DNA of 19,027 nucleotides from an uncultured Prevotellaceae bacterium. GTDB lineage: Bacteria; Bacteroidota; Bacteroidia; Bacteroidales; Bacteroidaceae. The stretch spans positions 1 to 19,027 of the forward strand of contig CALBJW010000154.1 in NCBI GenBank assembly GCA_937893145.1. The letters run 5' to 3'. Positions 1 through 8,846 of the stretch are shown here, one piece after another. How positions within the stretch are numbered: position 1 is the first letter of the stretch; each line of letters opens with the position of its first letter. The notes below the pieces were generated by a model. The model saw only the letters and a program-made list of their open reading frames with translations, made no database searches and was not told the origin of the DNA. The translations under genes and the position numbers were made by a program.

Positions 1-2
1 CT

Positions 3-1502
3 CTTGCTAATCTTATTGGCGATGTGACTGTTAGTGCTTCAACAGGTTTCGCTGTTTATCCAACACTCATCAAAGCAGGAACAAGGAATGCCACAATCAC
101 CGTAACAAATACAACATGGAGACGCAAGAACTCAGGAAAACTTACTCTCCGTTCGGGTGATAAGTATGCTAATGTGCTCCTCACAAGTTATTCTACCGAC
201 CTTGAACCAAAGGCAGAACTTGACAATGTTGTTACTCTTGGTGATGGAGAGAAGCAGACATTCGAAGGTTTTGCACCATCCGATAAGGGTTATACTCTTG
301 AAGTGCAGGTTAAGGTTGATGACTCAAGCAAGAAGTTTGAACCATACGCTGTAAGTTCAGAAGGTGTAGGTTTCAAAGGCTTTGTTACCTCAACTGGTAC
401 AGGTCTTTACAATGGTTATGGCGACTATACAAGTACAGAAAGTATGTCGAACCCATCAAATGGTGGTACGTTCTACAATACTGATGGGGAATACCATACA
501 TATCGTTATGCAGTTACGCCAGATGAACGTGTGATTGTTTATCGTGATGGTATCACCGTTGACTCGATGCGTGTTGCCGACCTTGCAAGTCAACCAGAAT
601 GGCTTGGAGCAAAGGGTAAGGTAAAGAAGAACCTCTTGAAGAATCCTGGTTTTGAAGGTGAGTATGACCACAAGCAGAGTGTTGTGGCTCGTATTGAAGG
701 ATGGGATGTTTATCCTTGGGATCAGTACAATACAACTCAGGACATCTCTTCTTCGGAACGTGGTTATGTCAAGGGACAGAACAATCATGCCGTTTCTATC
801 GACCGCTATATGTGGGAAGGCGGATGGGCTGCTGGTGAGATTTCACAGATTGTTGATGTGGCTCCAAACGAGATTTATTCACTCTCTGCTCTTGCAAAGG
901 GTGGTATAAAGTCTGATGGAACACAGTTTGGTAGCATCCGCATCTATGACCTTCAGAATTCCGACAATAAGGTGACTATTCCTGTCAAGTCTGATTCATG
1001 GACTAAGTACGCAACAGACTTTGAGACACTTGACAACACAGAGCAGATCCGTGTGAGCTTCTGTATCGAACGTGCTTCTTGGGGTGCTTCCGTTTCAAGT
1101 CTCATGGCAGACGATGTTGTGCTTCGTGGTGTGAGCCGTGAAGTGAAGCAGATGATTGGTTTCAACAATGATGGAGCTGATGTAAAATACTTTGCATTTG
1201 ACAACACAGGTGCGTATGCTCCTGCTTTCCCTGTTCTTCAGGATGTTGAGATAATGACCGCTGTTGAAACTCCTGAGGCAGAGCATTCGCTTGGCATCAA
1301 GACAACTATAAATAACAGAATGGTAACACTTCATGGTGTGGAGACCGCTTCAAGAGTGGCTGTTTACACAGCAGGTGGAGCTGGTGTTGCACTCTTGAAT
1401 AACTACACAGATGGAACGGGTATAGCACTTCCTAACCGTGGTACCTACATCATACTTGTAGAGAAGAACGGAAACAAGAAGGTTGTTAAGGTGACAATAT
1501 GA
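3..1502 (+). CDS. Secreted multidomain carbohydrate-binding/adhesin-like protein, 5'-truncated by window edge, T9SS-like tail
   Basis: The frame is open to the left edge of the window, so the N-terminus lies outside; the GTG at 24 is not a credible start. The visible 499 residues read as: an Ig-like strand-rich module ending in a repeat like GKLTLRSGDKYANVLL; a concanavalin-like jelly-roll segment (about residues 75-200); a CBM4/9-like jelly roll starting at NLLKNPGFEGEY and running to about residue 385; and a C-terminal tail (RGTYIILVEKNGNKKVVKVTI-like, shown by YIILVEKNGNKKVV) resembling T9SS sorting domains. No catalytic motif is visible. It is probably exported and anchored at the cell surface, where it binds glycans. 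Its stop overlaps the next start (ATGA, 1499-1502), indicating translational coupling. A catalytic domain could lie in the missing N-terminal part. Confident as a coding region and secreted modular protein, unsure of ligand. Confidence 0.85.
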   Translation, partial: LANLIGDVTVSASTGFAVYPTLIKAGTRNATITVTNTTWRRKNSGKLTLRSGDKYANVLLTSYSTDLEPKAELDNVVTLGDGEKQTFEGFAPSDKGYTLEVQVKVDDSSKKFEPYAVSSEGVGFKGFVTSTGTGLYNGYGDYTSTESMSNPSNGGTFYNTDGEYHTYRYAVTPDERVIVYRDGITVDSMRVADLASQPEWLGAKGKVKKNLLKNPGFEGEYDHKQSVVARIEGWDVYPWDQYNTTQDISSSERGYVKGQNNHAVSIDRYMWEGGWAAGEISQIVDVAPNEIYSLSALAKGGIKSDGTQFGSIRIYDLQNSDNKVTIPVKSDSWTKYATDFETLDNTEQIRVSFCIERASWGASVSSLMADDVVLRGVSREVKQMIGFNNDGADVKYFAFDNTGAYAPAFPVLQDVEIMTAVETPEAEHSLGIKTTINNRMVTLHGVETASRVAVYTAGGAGVALLNNYTDGTGIALPNRGTYIILVEKNGNKKVVKVTI

Positions 1503-3214
1503 TAATGAGAAAAGCAAACAAATATATGTTCATCCTCCTCGCCTCCTTCATTGGAGGTGAGGCAGATGCACAGTCATCCTTCAAACCCGGTGAGACATGG
1601 AACGACACAGGTGGTAGTGCGATAAATGCACATGGAGGATGTGTGCAGTATGTTGATGGCACTTACTATTGGTTTGGAGAGACACGTTCTGGTAGTACGA
1701 GCAATGGAGTCAGTTGCTATTCCTCCACAGACCTGTATAAATGGAAGAAGCTCACTAACGCTTTCACCCCTTATGGCACGAAGACAGACGACTGTAAGGA
1801 TGTAGCGCAAGGTCGTCTTTTTGAACGCCCAAAGGTAATCTATAATGCCAAGACAAACAAATGGATTATGTGGGCGCATTGGGAGAACGGTTCTAACTAC
1901 AACGAGGCAAAGGTGGCTGTCCTTTCTGCTGATAAGGTATATGGTCCGTACAAGGCAACGGAAGATGGAGTGTTCCGTCCTAATGATTGTGACTCTCGCG
2001 ACCAGACACTCTTCCTTGCTAATGATGGCAGAGCCTATCATGTTAGTGCAACTCAGACAAACTACAAGACACACTTCATACGTCTTTCGGAAGATTTCAC
2101 AAAACCAACCAGTGAAGAGAGTCTGCAGGTACTTGGAATGCGATATGAAGCAGCATCTATGTTCCAGTATGGCGACTCGTACTGGTGCCTCTTCTCTGGT
2201 TGCGATGGTTGGAATCCAAACCGTGGTAGATATGCTTGGTATGTAGGAGATGACCCTGTTGATGATTGGAAATCAGGTCGTGACTTCTACGCAAACAACT
2301 CATGGGGAGTTGATTTCTGTGTTGATGAAGGCAATGCAAAATGTTACACATCGCAGCCAGCATACGTTTTCCCTGTTCAAGGTCGCGACAAGTGTTTCAT
2401 TTATATGGGTGACCGTTGGAACTCAAGTAATGTTGGAAGTTCAAAGTATGTATGGTGCCCGCTGAGCATTCGTTCAGGTTATCCTGCTGTGCGATGGTTC
2501 AAGGAGTGGAACCTCAGTTTCTTCGACCATCTCTATGACAAGAAACGACTTGCCAACTTGGAGGATGGTCAGGAGTTTTACCTCCTTGAACGCTATTCAG
2601 ACCGTATCGTTTCTCGTCCAAGCAATGGATGGAAATTGCAGGATGATGAAGAAAGTAATGTCTGCTTTATCCTTCATGCTACAGACGAACCTTATACATG
2701 GCGTATAGAACAGAAATCGACAGGTAAGTATCTCACTTGTACTGCTCTTGGAACTTTGAAACTACAAGACGAGATGCCTGGTGACGAACAGCAAGAGTGG
2801 TTCTTCCGCATTGAGGAAGATGGTTACTACAAACTTCAAGGCAAAGCATCTGGAAAGATCCTTTCTGTGTCAGGCAATTCCACTCAAGTAGGAACATCTA
2901 TCTATATGGGCGACTTGAGTGATGTCGAAGACTATCCAACACATCAGAGTTTTGCGCTCTATTTCGACTCGACTGTTCATCCAGAGTATGCAGAAGCAGA
3001 AATGTATTCAAAGGAGTATTTTGCTGCAAACAAAGAAGCAAAGCAGAAGCAACTTGATTATATCCAGACAACAGGTATAGACAGAATCATTGGCTCTCGT
3101 ACTTCTGCATCATCATCGACAGAATCAATCTATACCGTTCAAGGCATAAAGATTGAAAGTATCACTCGACCTGGTATTTACATTATCAATGGAGAAAAAG
3201 TAATTCGTAAATGA
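1499..3214 (+). CDS. GH43-type five-bladed beta-propeller glycosidase with ricin-like lectin domain and T9SS-like tail
   Basis: 571 residues. Signal peptide 1-24 (cut after ADA, Gln next). Residues 30-340 carry hallmarks of the GH43 branch that includes exo-beta-1,3-galactanases: NAHGGCVQYVDGTYYWFGE (43-61), RPKV (110-113), SRDQTLFLANDGRAY (166-180), YEAASMFQYGDSYWCLFSG (216-234), SQPAYVFPV (285-293) and YMGDRW (302-307). E217 is the probable general acid; the blade-I Asp of classical GH43 enzymes is not evident, which is known for the galactanase subfamily, where a Gln has been implicated (Q286 is a candidate here). Residues 357-490 form a ricin-like trefoil (HATDEPYTWRIEQKSTGKYL, QQEWFF), followed by a short T9SS-like tail (RPGIYIINGEKVIRK). 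Predicted to trim galactose-containing side chains at the cell surface. Start ATG 1499 overlaps the preceding stop; ATG 1505 is an alternative. Substrate is inferred. Confidence 0.85.
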   Translation: MIMRKANKYMFILLASFIGGEADAQSSFKPGETWNDTGGSAINAHGGCVQYVDGTYYWFGETRSGSTSNGVSCYSSTDLYKWKKLTNAFTPYGTKTDDCKDVAQGRLFERPKVIYNAKTNKWIMWAHWENGSNYNEAKVAVLSADKVYGPYKATEDGVFRPNDCDSRDQTLFLANDGRAYHVSATQTNYKTHFIRLSEDFTKPTSEESLQVLGMRYEAASMFQYGDSYWCLFSGCDGWNPNRGRYAWYVGDDPVDDWKSGRDFYANNSWGVDFCVDEGNAKCYTSQPAYVFPVQGRDKCFIYMGDRWNSSNVGSSKYVWCPLSIRSGYPAVRWFKEWNLSFFDHLYDKKRLANLEDGQEFYLLERYSDRIVSRPSNGWKLQDDEESNVCFILHATDEPYTWRIEQKSTGKYLTCTALGTLKLQDEMPGDEQQEWFFRIEEDGYYKLQGKASGKILSVSGNSTQVGTSIYMGDLSDVEDYPTHQSFALYFDSTVHPEYAEAEMYSKEYFAANKEAKQKQLDYIQTTGIDRIIGSRTSASSSTESIYTVQGIKIESITRPGIYIINGEKVIRK

Positions 3215-5244
3215 AAACATTAAAACATACAATCCTCTTTCTGTTCCTTATTGCCGTGCAGATGTTTTGCGGGGTAGGTGAAGTTTTCGCCCAAAACTAC
3301 TCACGCTACACCAATCTGCCAACCATCTACATCAAGACTTTTGATGGTAGAGGCATAACGAGCAAGACGGTCTATAAGTATGCTGACCTTTATTATGTCA
3401 ATGAAGGGGATACAGTCACTCTCTATGACTCGATACAGATACGTGGTCGTGGCAATTCTACATGGAACATGTCGAAGAAGCCTTATCGTATCAAGTTCAA
3501 GGAGAAGGAGAAGTTTCTTGGAAAAGGAAAAGCAAAGACCAAGAAATGGACTCTCATGGCTAATGCTGGCGACAAGACCATGATTCGTAATGCCATAACA
3601 AGCATTATGGGAGAATATCTTGGTTTGCCTTTCAATCCTGCATATAAGTTCGTTGACCTTAATATCAACAACACGTACTATGGCACTTATCAAATTAGTG
3701 ACCATGTGGATGTGCGCCCTCATCGCGTTGATGTGGAAGAACAGGATGTCCCTCTTACCGAGGAGAGTGATATCACTGGCGGTTATCTCCTTGAGGTGGA
3801 TGGCTTTAGTGATGGCAACTGTTTCACTTCATCAAAGGGATTGCCTATTCGAATCCATTATCCTGATGAAGAGGATATTGTAGGTGAACAGAACAATTAT
3901 ATTAAATCGTATATCAATAATTTCGAGAAAGTTCTTTTCGGTTCCAACTTTTCAGATGCAGAGCAGGGCTATCGTCCGCTTGTTGATACTACAACACTTG
4001 TCAACTGGTTTATTGCCACTGAGGTTTCTGCAAACATTGATGGATATTATAGTACGTATTTCTACAAGAAACGCCAGGACCCTAAACTCTATTTTGGTCC
4101 TTTGTGGGACTATGATGTGGCTTATGGCAACGACTCTCGAAAGGGTGATACTCGTCGTAAGTTGATGACAGACGAAGGATATGGACAAACACGCGTTTGG
4201 ATGAACCGTATGTGGGAAGACCCGTGGTTCTGCCAAATCGTTAATCGCCGCTATAAGGAGGTCATTGATGCAGGACTTACTGATCGTCTGCTTTCTGCTA
4301 TTGATAGTCTCACTATACTTCTTCAGCGTTCGCAACAGCGCAATTATGAGAAGTGGGGCATCAATACTCGTATGTATCATGAACGTGTTCTCTATAGTAG
4401 CTACAATCAATATGTAGATGACTTGCGTGAGTTCATCACTACTCACAACGACTGGCTTCTCTCTACCTTCGACCATAAGGCACCAGCAGAGCCAACTCCT
4501 CCTTTCGAGGCTCTCAACTTCTGGTATCGCATCACTAATGCAAACAATGCCAAAGCGATAGACCTCGTTAATCAGTCCGTTTCTTCAGGCACAAATATCT
4601 GTTTGTGGGAGAACAATGCAGACCGTACGAGTCAGGAGTGGCAGATTACTCCAGTATCTGGCGAATACTTCATGCTCATCAATCATTTGTCTGGTATGGC
4701 ACTTAACGACCCTACAGAAGGAGCCGCTACTGCAACCACTAATGTGGGAACTGTTCTAAATGTGGCATCTCCAAATAAGAACGCAGACAGTCAGTTGTGG
4801 AAGTTCACACCTCAGGGGACAGATGGATATTACAACCTTGTCAACAAACGCACCCAACATGCTGCCAATCTCAGTGGTGGAGGTTCAAGCAATGGCACAT
4901 CAATCCTCAGTTACACTTCCGACCAGCGCAATTCAAGCAGCATGAATCGTCTGTGGTATATCATTCCGGATAACGAGATAGAGCCAGAGATTGCTGATGC
5001 TATTGAGGTCCCAGAACCAGATGATTATGCACTTGCTTTCAATGCATCAAATGGTGTTCTCCATTTTGGAAGTGAAACTCCCGATATGCTACGCTTCATG
5101 GTTCATGTGTATAGTTCTAATGGTGCCCTTGTTGGTCAGTTCCGTGCTGATGAACAATGGAGCACATCCCGCCTTCCACATGGCACATACCTCGTGCGTT
5201 GGAATGCTGGAGGTAAAACAAGAAGTACGAAATTTATAAAATAA
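3211..5244 (+). CDS. Secreted CotH-kinase family protein with ricin-type lectin domain and T9SS-like tail
   Basis: 677 residues with signal peptide 1-27 (cut after VFA). Residues 38-415 match the CotH family (spore-coat protein H type, an atypical protein-kinase fold): RGRGNSTW (78-85), KKPYRIKF (89-96), KKWTLMANAGDKTMIRN (111-127), NTYYGTYQISDHV (154-166), GGYLLEVDG (190-198) and GPLWDYDVAYG (296-306); the last resembles the acidic metal-binding segment of the family. Residues 436-586 form a ricin B-type trefoil with three QxW-like repeats (SQEWQI, SQLWKF, NRLWYI). The tail 625-677 (MVHVYSSNGALVGQF, HGTYLVRW, STKFIK) is T9SS-like. CotH homologues in Bacteroidetes are common as exported proteins, and their substrates are not known here. 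Start ATG 3211 overlaps the GH43 stop (ATGA), with GGAGAAAAAG upstream at 3191-3200. The lectin suggests that a glycan-bound or surface target is positioned for this domain. Confidence 0.88.
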   Translation: MKTLKHTILFLFLIAVQMFCGVGEVFAQNYSRYTNLPTIYIKTFDGRGITSKTVYKYADLYYVNEGDTVTLYDSIQIRGRGNSTWNMSKKPYRIKFKEKEKFLGKGKAKTKKWTLMANAGDKTMIRNAITSIMGEYLGLPFNPAYKFVDLNINNTYYGTYQISDHVDVRPHRVDVEEQDVPLTEESDITGGYLLEVDGFSDGNCFTSSKGLPIRIHYPDEEDIVGEQNNYIKSYINNFEKVLFGSNFSDAEQGYRPLVDTTTLVNWFIATEVSANIDGYYSTYFYKKRQDPKLYFGPLWDYDVAYGNDSRKGDTRRKLMTDEGYGQTRVWMNRMWEDPWFCQIVNRRYKEVIDAGLTDRLLSAIDSLTILLQRSQQRNYEKWGINTRMYHERVLYSSYNQYVDDLREFITTHNDWLLSTFDHKAPAEPTPPFEALNFWYRITNANNAKAIDLVNQSVSSGTNICLWENNADRTSQEWQITPVSGEYFMLINHLSGMALNDPTEGAATATTNVGTVLNVASPNKNADSQLWKFTPQGTDGYYNLVNKRTQHAANLSGGGSSNGTSILSYTSDQRNSSSMNRLWYIIPDNEIEPEIADAIEVPEPDDYALAFNASNGVLHFGSETPDMLRFMVHVYSSNGALVGQFRADEQWSTSRLPHGTYLVRWNAGGKTRSTKFIK

Positions 5245-5251
5245 GAATATT

Positions 5252-8200
5252 ATGAAAACGCTATCAAAATTATTCTTTTCAGCTATCCTCATGATAGCAA
5301 CATCATTGACAGTCACAGCCCAGGTGAAGCAATACACACAGGGTGATAAGGTTGTCACCGATGATGGAGTCTTTGTAGTAAAAGGCAATAACCTCATTTC
5401 AAACCCTTCGTTTGATGAAGGTACAGTAGGATGGATGGGTGGAAATGGTCAAGACATTTCCGACAGTTATTTCGATGTTCCTCAAACAGGAGGTGCTGAT
5501 GGAGGACCTTACCTCAAAGCTTTGAATAGTGCTGGTTCAAGTGCAGCCCAGTCCATCAAGACGGGTTGGGAAATATCGACCAACACAAAATATATGCTTC
5601 ATTTCTATGCTTTGCGACCTGCTGTTGATGGAAATGCTCAGTATAGTCGTGTCTATCTCGGAACAAGTGCCACAAGCACATCCAGCCAGATTGCTTCTGT
5701 GAAATATACAGCTGGCACATGGCAGGAGAACACTGTTGTGTTTGATTCGGGAGAATACTCATACTGCATCGCCAATTTCGGTTGGTTGGGTAATGGTTGT
5801 GGTTTCGATTGTTTCGAACTCTATCAACTTGAGCAGTCTGCCGAACTTGTTTACACAAAACTCGAAGAGCAGATTTCCGCAGCTCAAACACTCATCTCTA
5901 CTACAACAGAGGGTACAGGTGCAGGTCAATATACCACAGCTGTTCGTGAAGCTCTTACATCTGCTATCTCTGATGCAGAAGGCATTTTGAATTCAGCAAC
6001 TTCACAGACACAAATCAACGACGCTATTGCTGCGCTCAAGACAGCTTGCACTACATATTCTAATAGTGTTAATCCTCCTTTCGACATCAGCAAGCAGTAC
6101 AATCTTGTACACTACAGCCAGAAGACCTTTGTCATGACTTCTGGTGGTGATGGTGGAACAGTGAAGATTACAGACGAAGATGTTTCCGACAAGACACAGG
6201 TCTTCTCCTTTGTTAAAGCACCAACAAACGACTATGTTGGCTATAACCTCATTGATGCAGAGGGCAACTATGTGTATCGCCAGGGTTCGTGGGACACAAA
6301 GGCAAGTAGCACTCAAGATGCTACCGTTGCAAACGCTATATACCAGATTGTTGACCTCGGTGATGGAGTCATTCAGTTGAAGAATATGGGTAGTGGTTCT
6401 GTACTCGGAACCGACAATACAGGAAGTGGAAGCACCGTCTATTCAAATAAGAATGGTGGTGATGCTCGATACAAGTGGATTCTCAAGGAATACATCCCAG
6501 CCGATCAGCGTGATGCAGAATACAACTTTAACATCCTTCTCACAAAGGCAGAGAATGTTTATTCTTCTGTTTCAACCGACAATCTTGGAAATGGTGTGTT
6601 CCAGTACTCTAAGTCTGCCTACGAAACATTTGGTGCTGCTATTGCTACTGCAAAGACCATGTCTGACTTCTCCGCTGCTGCAGATTATCTTCAGTCTGCC
6701 CTCGATGAGTACGAAGCAAATAGTGTGAACACTCCTGACCCTGCTGCAGATTACATCATCACTCAGTCGGCTGGTAATAGCGTAGCATACGCAGAGGACA
6801 ACGCACTTGCTACCCTTACATCAGAACCACAATCGTTCCACATCATCGCTGCTGAAACAGCAGGCGCTTTCTATCTACAGAACAAGGAGAGTGGCATGTA
6901 TCTCGCTAAATCACCATCAAGTGCATGGAATACATCATGGGTTGAAGAAAAGGGAACTAAGGAAGCACAGTGGTACATTGCTGCCTATGGCGAATCAGCA
7001 TACACCATTCAGAATGTTGCAGGCAAGGGTTATCTTGGTTCTGATGCTACAAGCGAAGGTTCTTCTCTCTATTGTGATAAAGCTGCTTCTGCCGCAAATT
7101 CACATTGGACAATCATGGAGCGTTCTGTTAGTGCTATCATTGGAGCTGTTATCGAGAAGGCAGAGAATATCCTTGCACAGACTGAGGTTGGTACAGAGTA
7201 CTACCAAGTACCTCAGAGTGCAGTCGATGTGCTTCGTGAAGCTATTGCCGATGCTCGAGATGCCATCTCTTCTGCTTCAATCGAGGATGCCACACAGATT
7301 GCCTCTTCACTTCAGGACGCCATTGATGAGTTCAATGCATCATTCAATCCTATGAATGAGTTCGATACATCACTCTCATATTATATCTTGCATTATGGTG
7401 GTAATCTTCTTACCTCTACCGCTTCGGGAAATGCTAAGCTCACAGCAATGGGAGAAGAGGGCAAACCTAACGATGAACAGAAGATTTACCTTGAATCAGC
7501 AGGCGAAGAATTCACATATTATATTCGTAGTGCAGAAGATACATACCTCACACTTGAAGGTGACTACAACACCAAGTGGATTGCTGAGAAGAACGAAGAG
7601 TGCATCTTCCGCATCGATCAACTCAAAGGCAAGTATCTTGGACTCTATAATGTGAGCAAACGTGCTTACTTTGGTACTGATGCCACAGCTGTAGGTAGTC
7701 TTGTTTATTCCGACAAGTCTGCTGTAGCTAACTCTTATTGGACTATCGAAAGTTTTGATGACATCACGTTCGACAAGACTCTCTGGACTGCAGCACTCGA
7801 AAAGGTTCAGACATTCCGTTCTGAAATGGTTCAAGGTCGTATGCCAGGCGAATATCTCTCAGAGGTAATTACAGAGTATGCAAGCGTAGTATCTCAGTAT
7901 CAGTCTAAGGCAAAGAAGGCACAGTCTCAGGAAGAACTCGACCTTCTTGCTGCAGAACTTGAGGCAACAATCGAGACCTTCAAGGCAAAGGCAAACATTG
8001 TAGAGGTAATCATCAAGACTGCCCTCGCTTCGGCTCTCACTTCTGCTGAGAAGACTCTCGCATCAGCACAGGTTGGTGACTGCAACGGCAACTATCCACA
8101 ATCGGCTGTTGATGCTTACCAGAAGGTTATTGATGATGCAAAGAATGTGAACCTTAGTGAGTCAAGTTCTCAGGCTGAGGTAGATGCTGCTACAGCATCA

Positions 8201-8830
8201 CTCAAGGAGGCAGCTACAGCGTTTGCAGCGGAAAAGGTTGTCATCAACTTTGACCAGCTCAAGTCTGTTATCACTACAGCTCAGCAAACAATCTCTGATA
8301 ACACAAAGTACAAGGGTGAAGGTCCGGGTACATATCCATCAAGTGCGTTTGATGCGCTTCAGTCTGCTATTGATGCAGCAAAGAAGCATATCAACTCTAC
8401 AACAGACAATCAGTCTGCTATCACAGCAGAGTACTTGACACTTTCTGAAGCCATCAATACATTCAAGTCAACATGGGTAGATTTCGACTTCACCGAACTC
8501 AAACGCCTTCTCGATGCACTCAACGACTTCAAGAATACAACAACTATCATCCTTGATGAGGAGGACACAGAGGCTCTCAACCATGCAATCTCAGTAGGTA
8601 ATGATGCACTTTCTGCTACTCTCCAGTCCGATATTGATAAGGCTGTTCGTCTTCTTTCTCGTGAGTACAGTTACTTCACAGAACTCTCTACAGCCATCAA
8701 TTCCGTTCTTGTAGGAACTTCAAATAATAATATTCGTATCTATACCCTCAGTGGAACACAGATTCCAACTCTTCGTCCTGGTATAAATATCGTTCGCTAT
8801 AAGAACTCTATTGTTAAACTGTACAAGTAA
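5252..8830 (+). CDS. Large secreted modular protein alternating FIVAR-like three-helix repeats and trefoil-like lectin modules, T9SS-like tail
   Basis: 1192 residues. Signal peptide 1-23 (cut after VTA). Residues 46-195 are a CBM4/9-like jelly roll (NLISNPSFDEGTVGW). Then follow helical repeat 200-272, trefoil-like 277-413, helical 424-490, trefoil-like 499-624, helical 630-697, trefoil-like 706-834, and at least three further helical repeats (845-912, 921-993, 1000-1072) plus a degenerate one (1082-1145). Helical units share a pattern of about 70 residues: A..L..AE, then YPQSAVDAY..., a second helix and a third helix ending in F or Y; this fits FIVAR. The three trefoils share LG(S/T)D.T..GS.VYS.K and a W.I end (382-411, 594-621, 806-832). 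Tail: IRIYTLSGTQIPTLRPGINI. Spacing of 7 nt to the previous gene indicates the same operon. Likely a long surface stalk presenting glycan-binding modules; no catalytic motif seen. Confidence 0.88.
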   Translation: MKTLSKLFFSAILMIATSLTVTAQVKQYTQGDKVVTDDGVFVVKGNNLISNPSFDEGTVGWMGGNGQDISDSYFDVPQTGGADGGPYLKALNSAGSSAAQSIKTGWEISTNTKYMLHFYALRPAVDGNAQYSRVYLGTSATSTSSQIASVKYTAGTWQENTVVFDSGEYSYCIANFGWLGNGCGFDCFELYQLEQSAELVYTKLEEQISAAQTLISTTTEGTGAGQYTTAVREALTSAISDAEGILNSATSQTQINDAIAALKTACTTYSNSVNPPFDISKQYNLVHYSQKTFVMTSGGDGGTVKITDEDVSDKTQVFSFVKAPTNDYVGYNLIDAEGNYVYRQGSWDTKASSTQDATVANAIYQIVDLGDGVIQLKNMGSGSVLGTDNTGSGSTVYSNKNGGDARYKWILKEYIPADQRDAEYNFNILLTKAENVYSSVSTDNLGNGVFQYSKSAYETFGAAIATAKTMSDFSAAADYLQSALDEYEANSVNTPDPAADYIITQSAGNSVAYAEDNALATLTSEPQSFHIIAAETAGAFYLQNKESGMYLAKSPSSAWNTSWVEEKGTKEAQWYIAAYGESAYTIQNVAGKGYLGSDATSEGSSLYCDKAASAANSHWTIMERSVSAIIGAVIEKAENILAQTEVGTEYYQVPQSAVDVLREAIADARDAISSASIEDATQIASSLQDAIDEFNASFNPMNEFDTSLSYYILHYGGNLLTSTASGNAKLTAMGEEGKPNDEQKIYLESAGEEFTYYIRSAEDTYLTLEGDYNTKWIAEKNEECIFRIDQLKGKYLGLYNVSKRAYFGTDATAVGSLVYSDKSAVANSYWTIESFDDITFDKTLWTAALEKVQTFRSEMVQGRMPGEYLSEVITEYASVVSQYQSKAKKAQSQEELDLLAAELEATIETFKAKANIVEVIIKTALASALTSAEKTLASAQVGDCNGNYPQSAVDAYQKVIDDAKNVNLSESSSQAEVDAATASLKEAATAFAAEKVVINFDQLKSVITTAQQTISDNTKYKGEGPGTYPSSAFDALQSAIDAAKKHINSTTDNQSAITAEYLTLSEAINTFKSTWVDFDFTELKRLLDALNDFKNTTTIILDEEDTEALNHAISVGNDALSATLQSDIDKAVRLLSREYSYFTELSTAINSVLVGTSNNNIRIYTLSGTQIPTLRPGINIVRYKNSIVKLYK

Positions 8831-8846
8831 AAAAGTAAGGTTATAC

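Noticed and set aside
24..26. GTG at 24 as the true start of the first gene
   Set aside because: The reading frame continues open to the first bases of the window, no signal peptide follows, and the segment begins in the middle of an Ig-like module.
8811..8846. Upstream ATG extending resB by 12 codons
   Set aside because: It lies inside the preceding coding region with no ribosome site, whereas ATG 8847 has AAGTAAGG at good distance.
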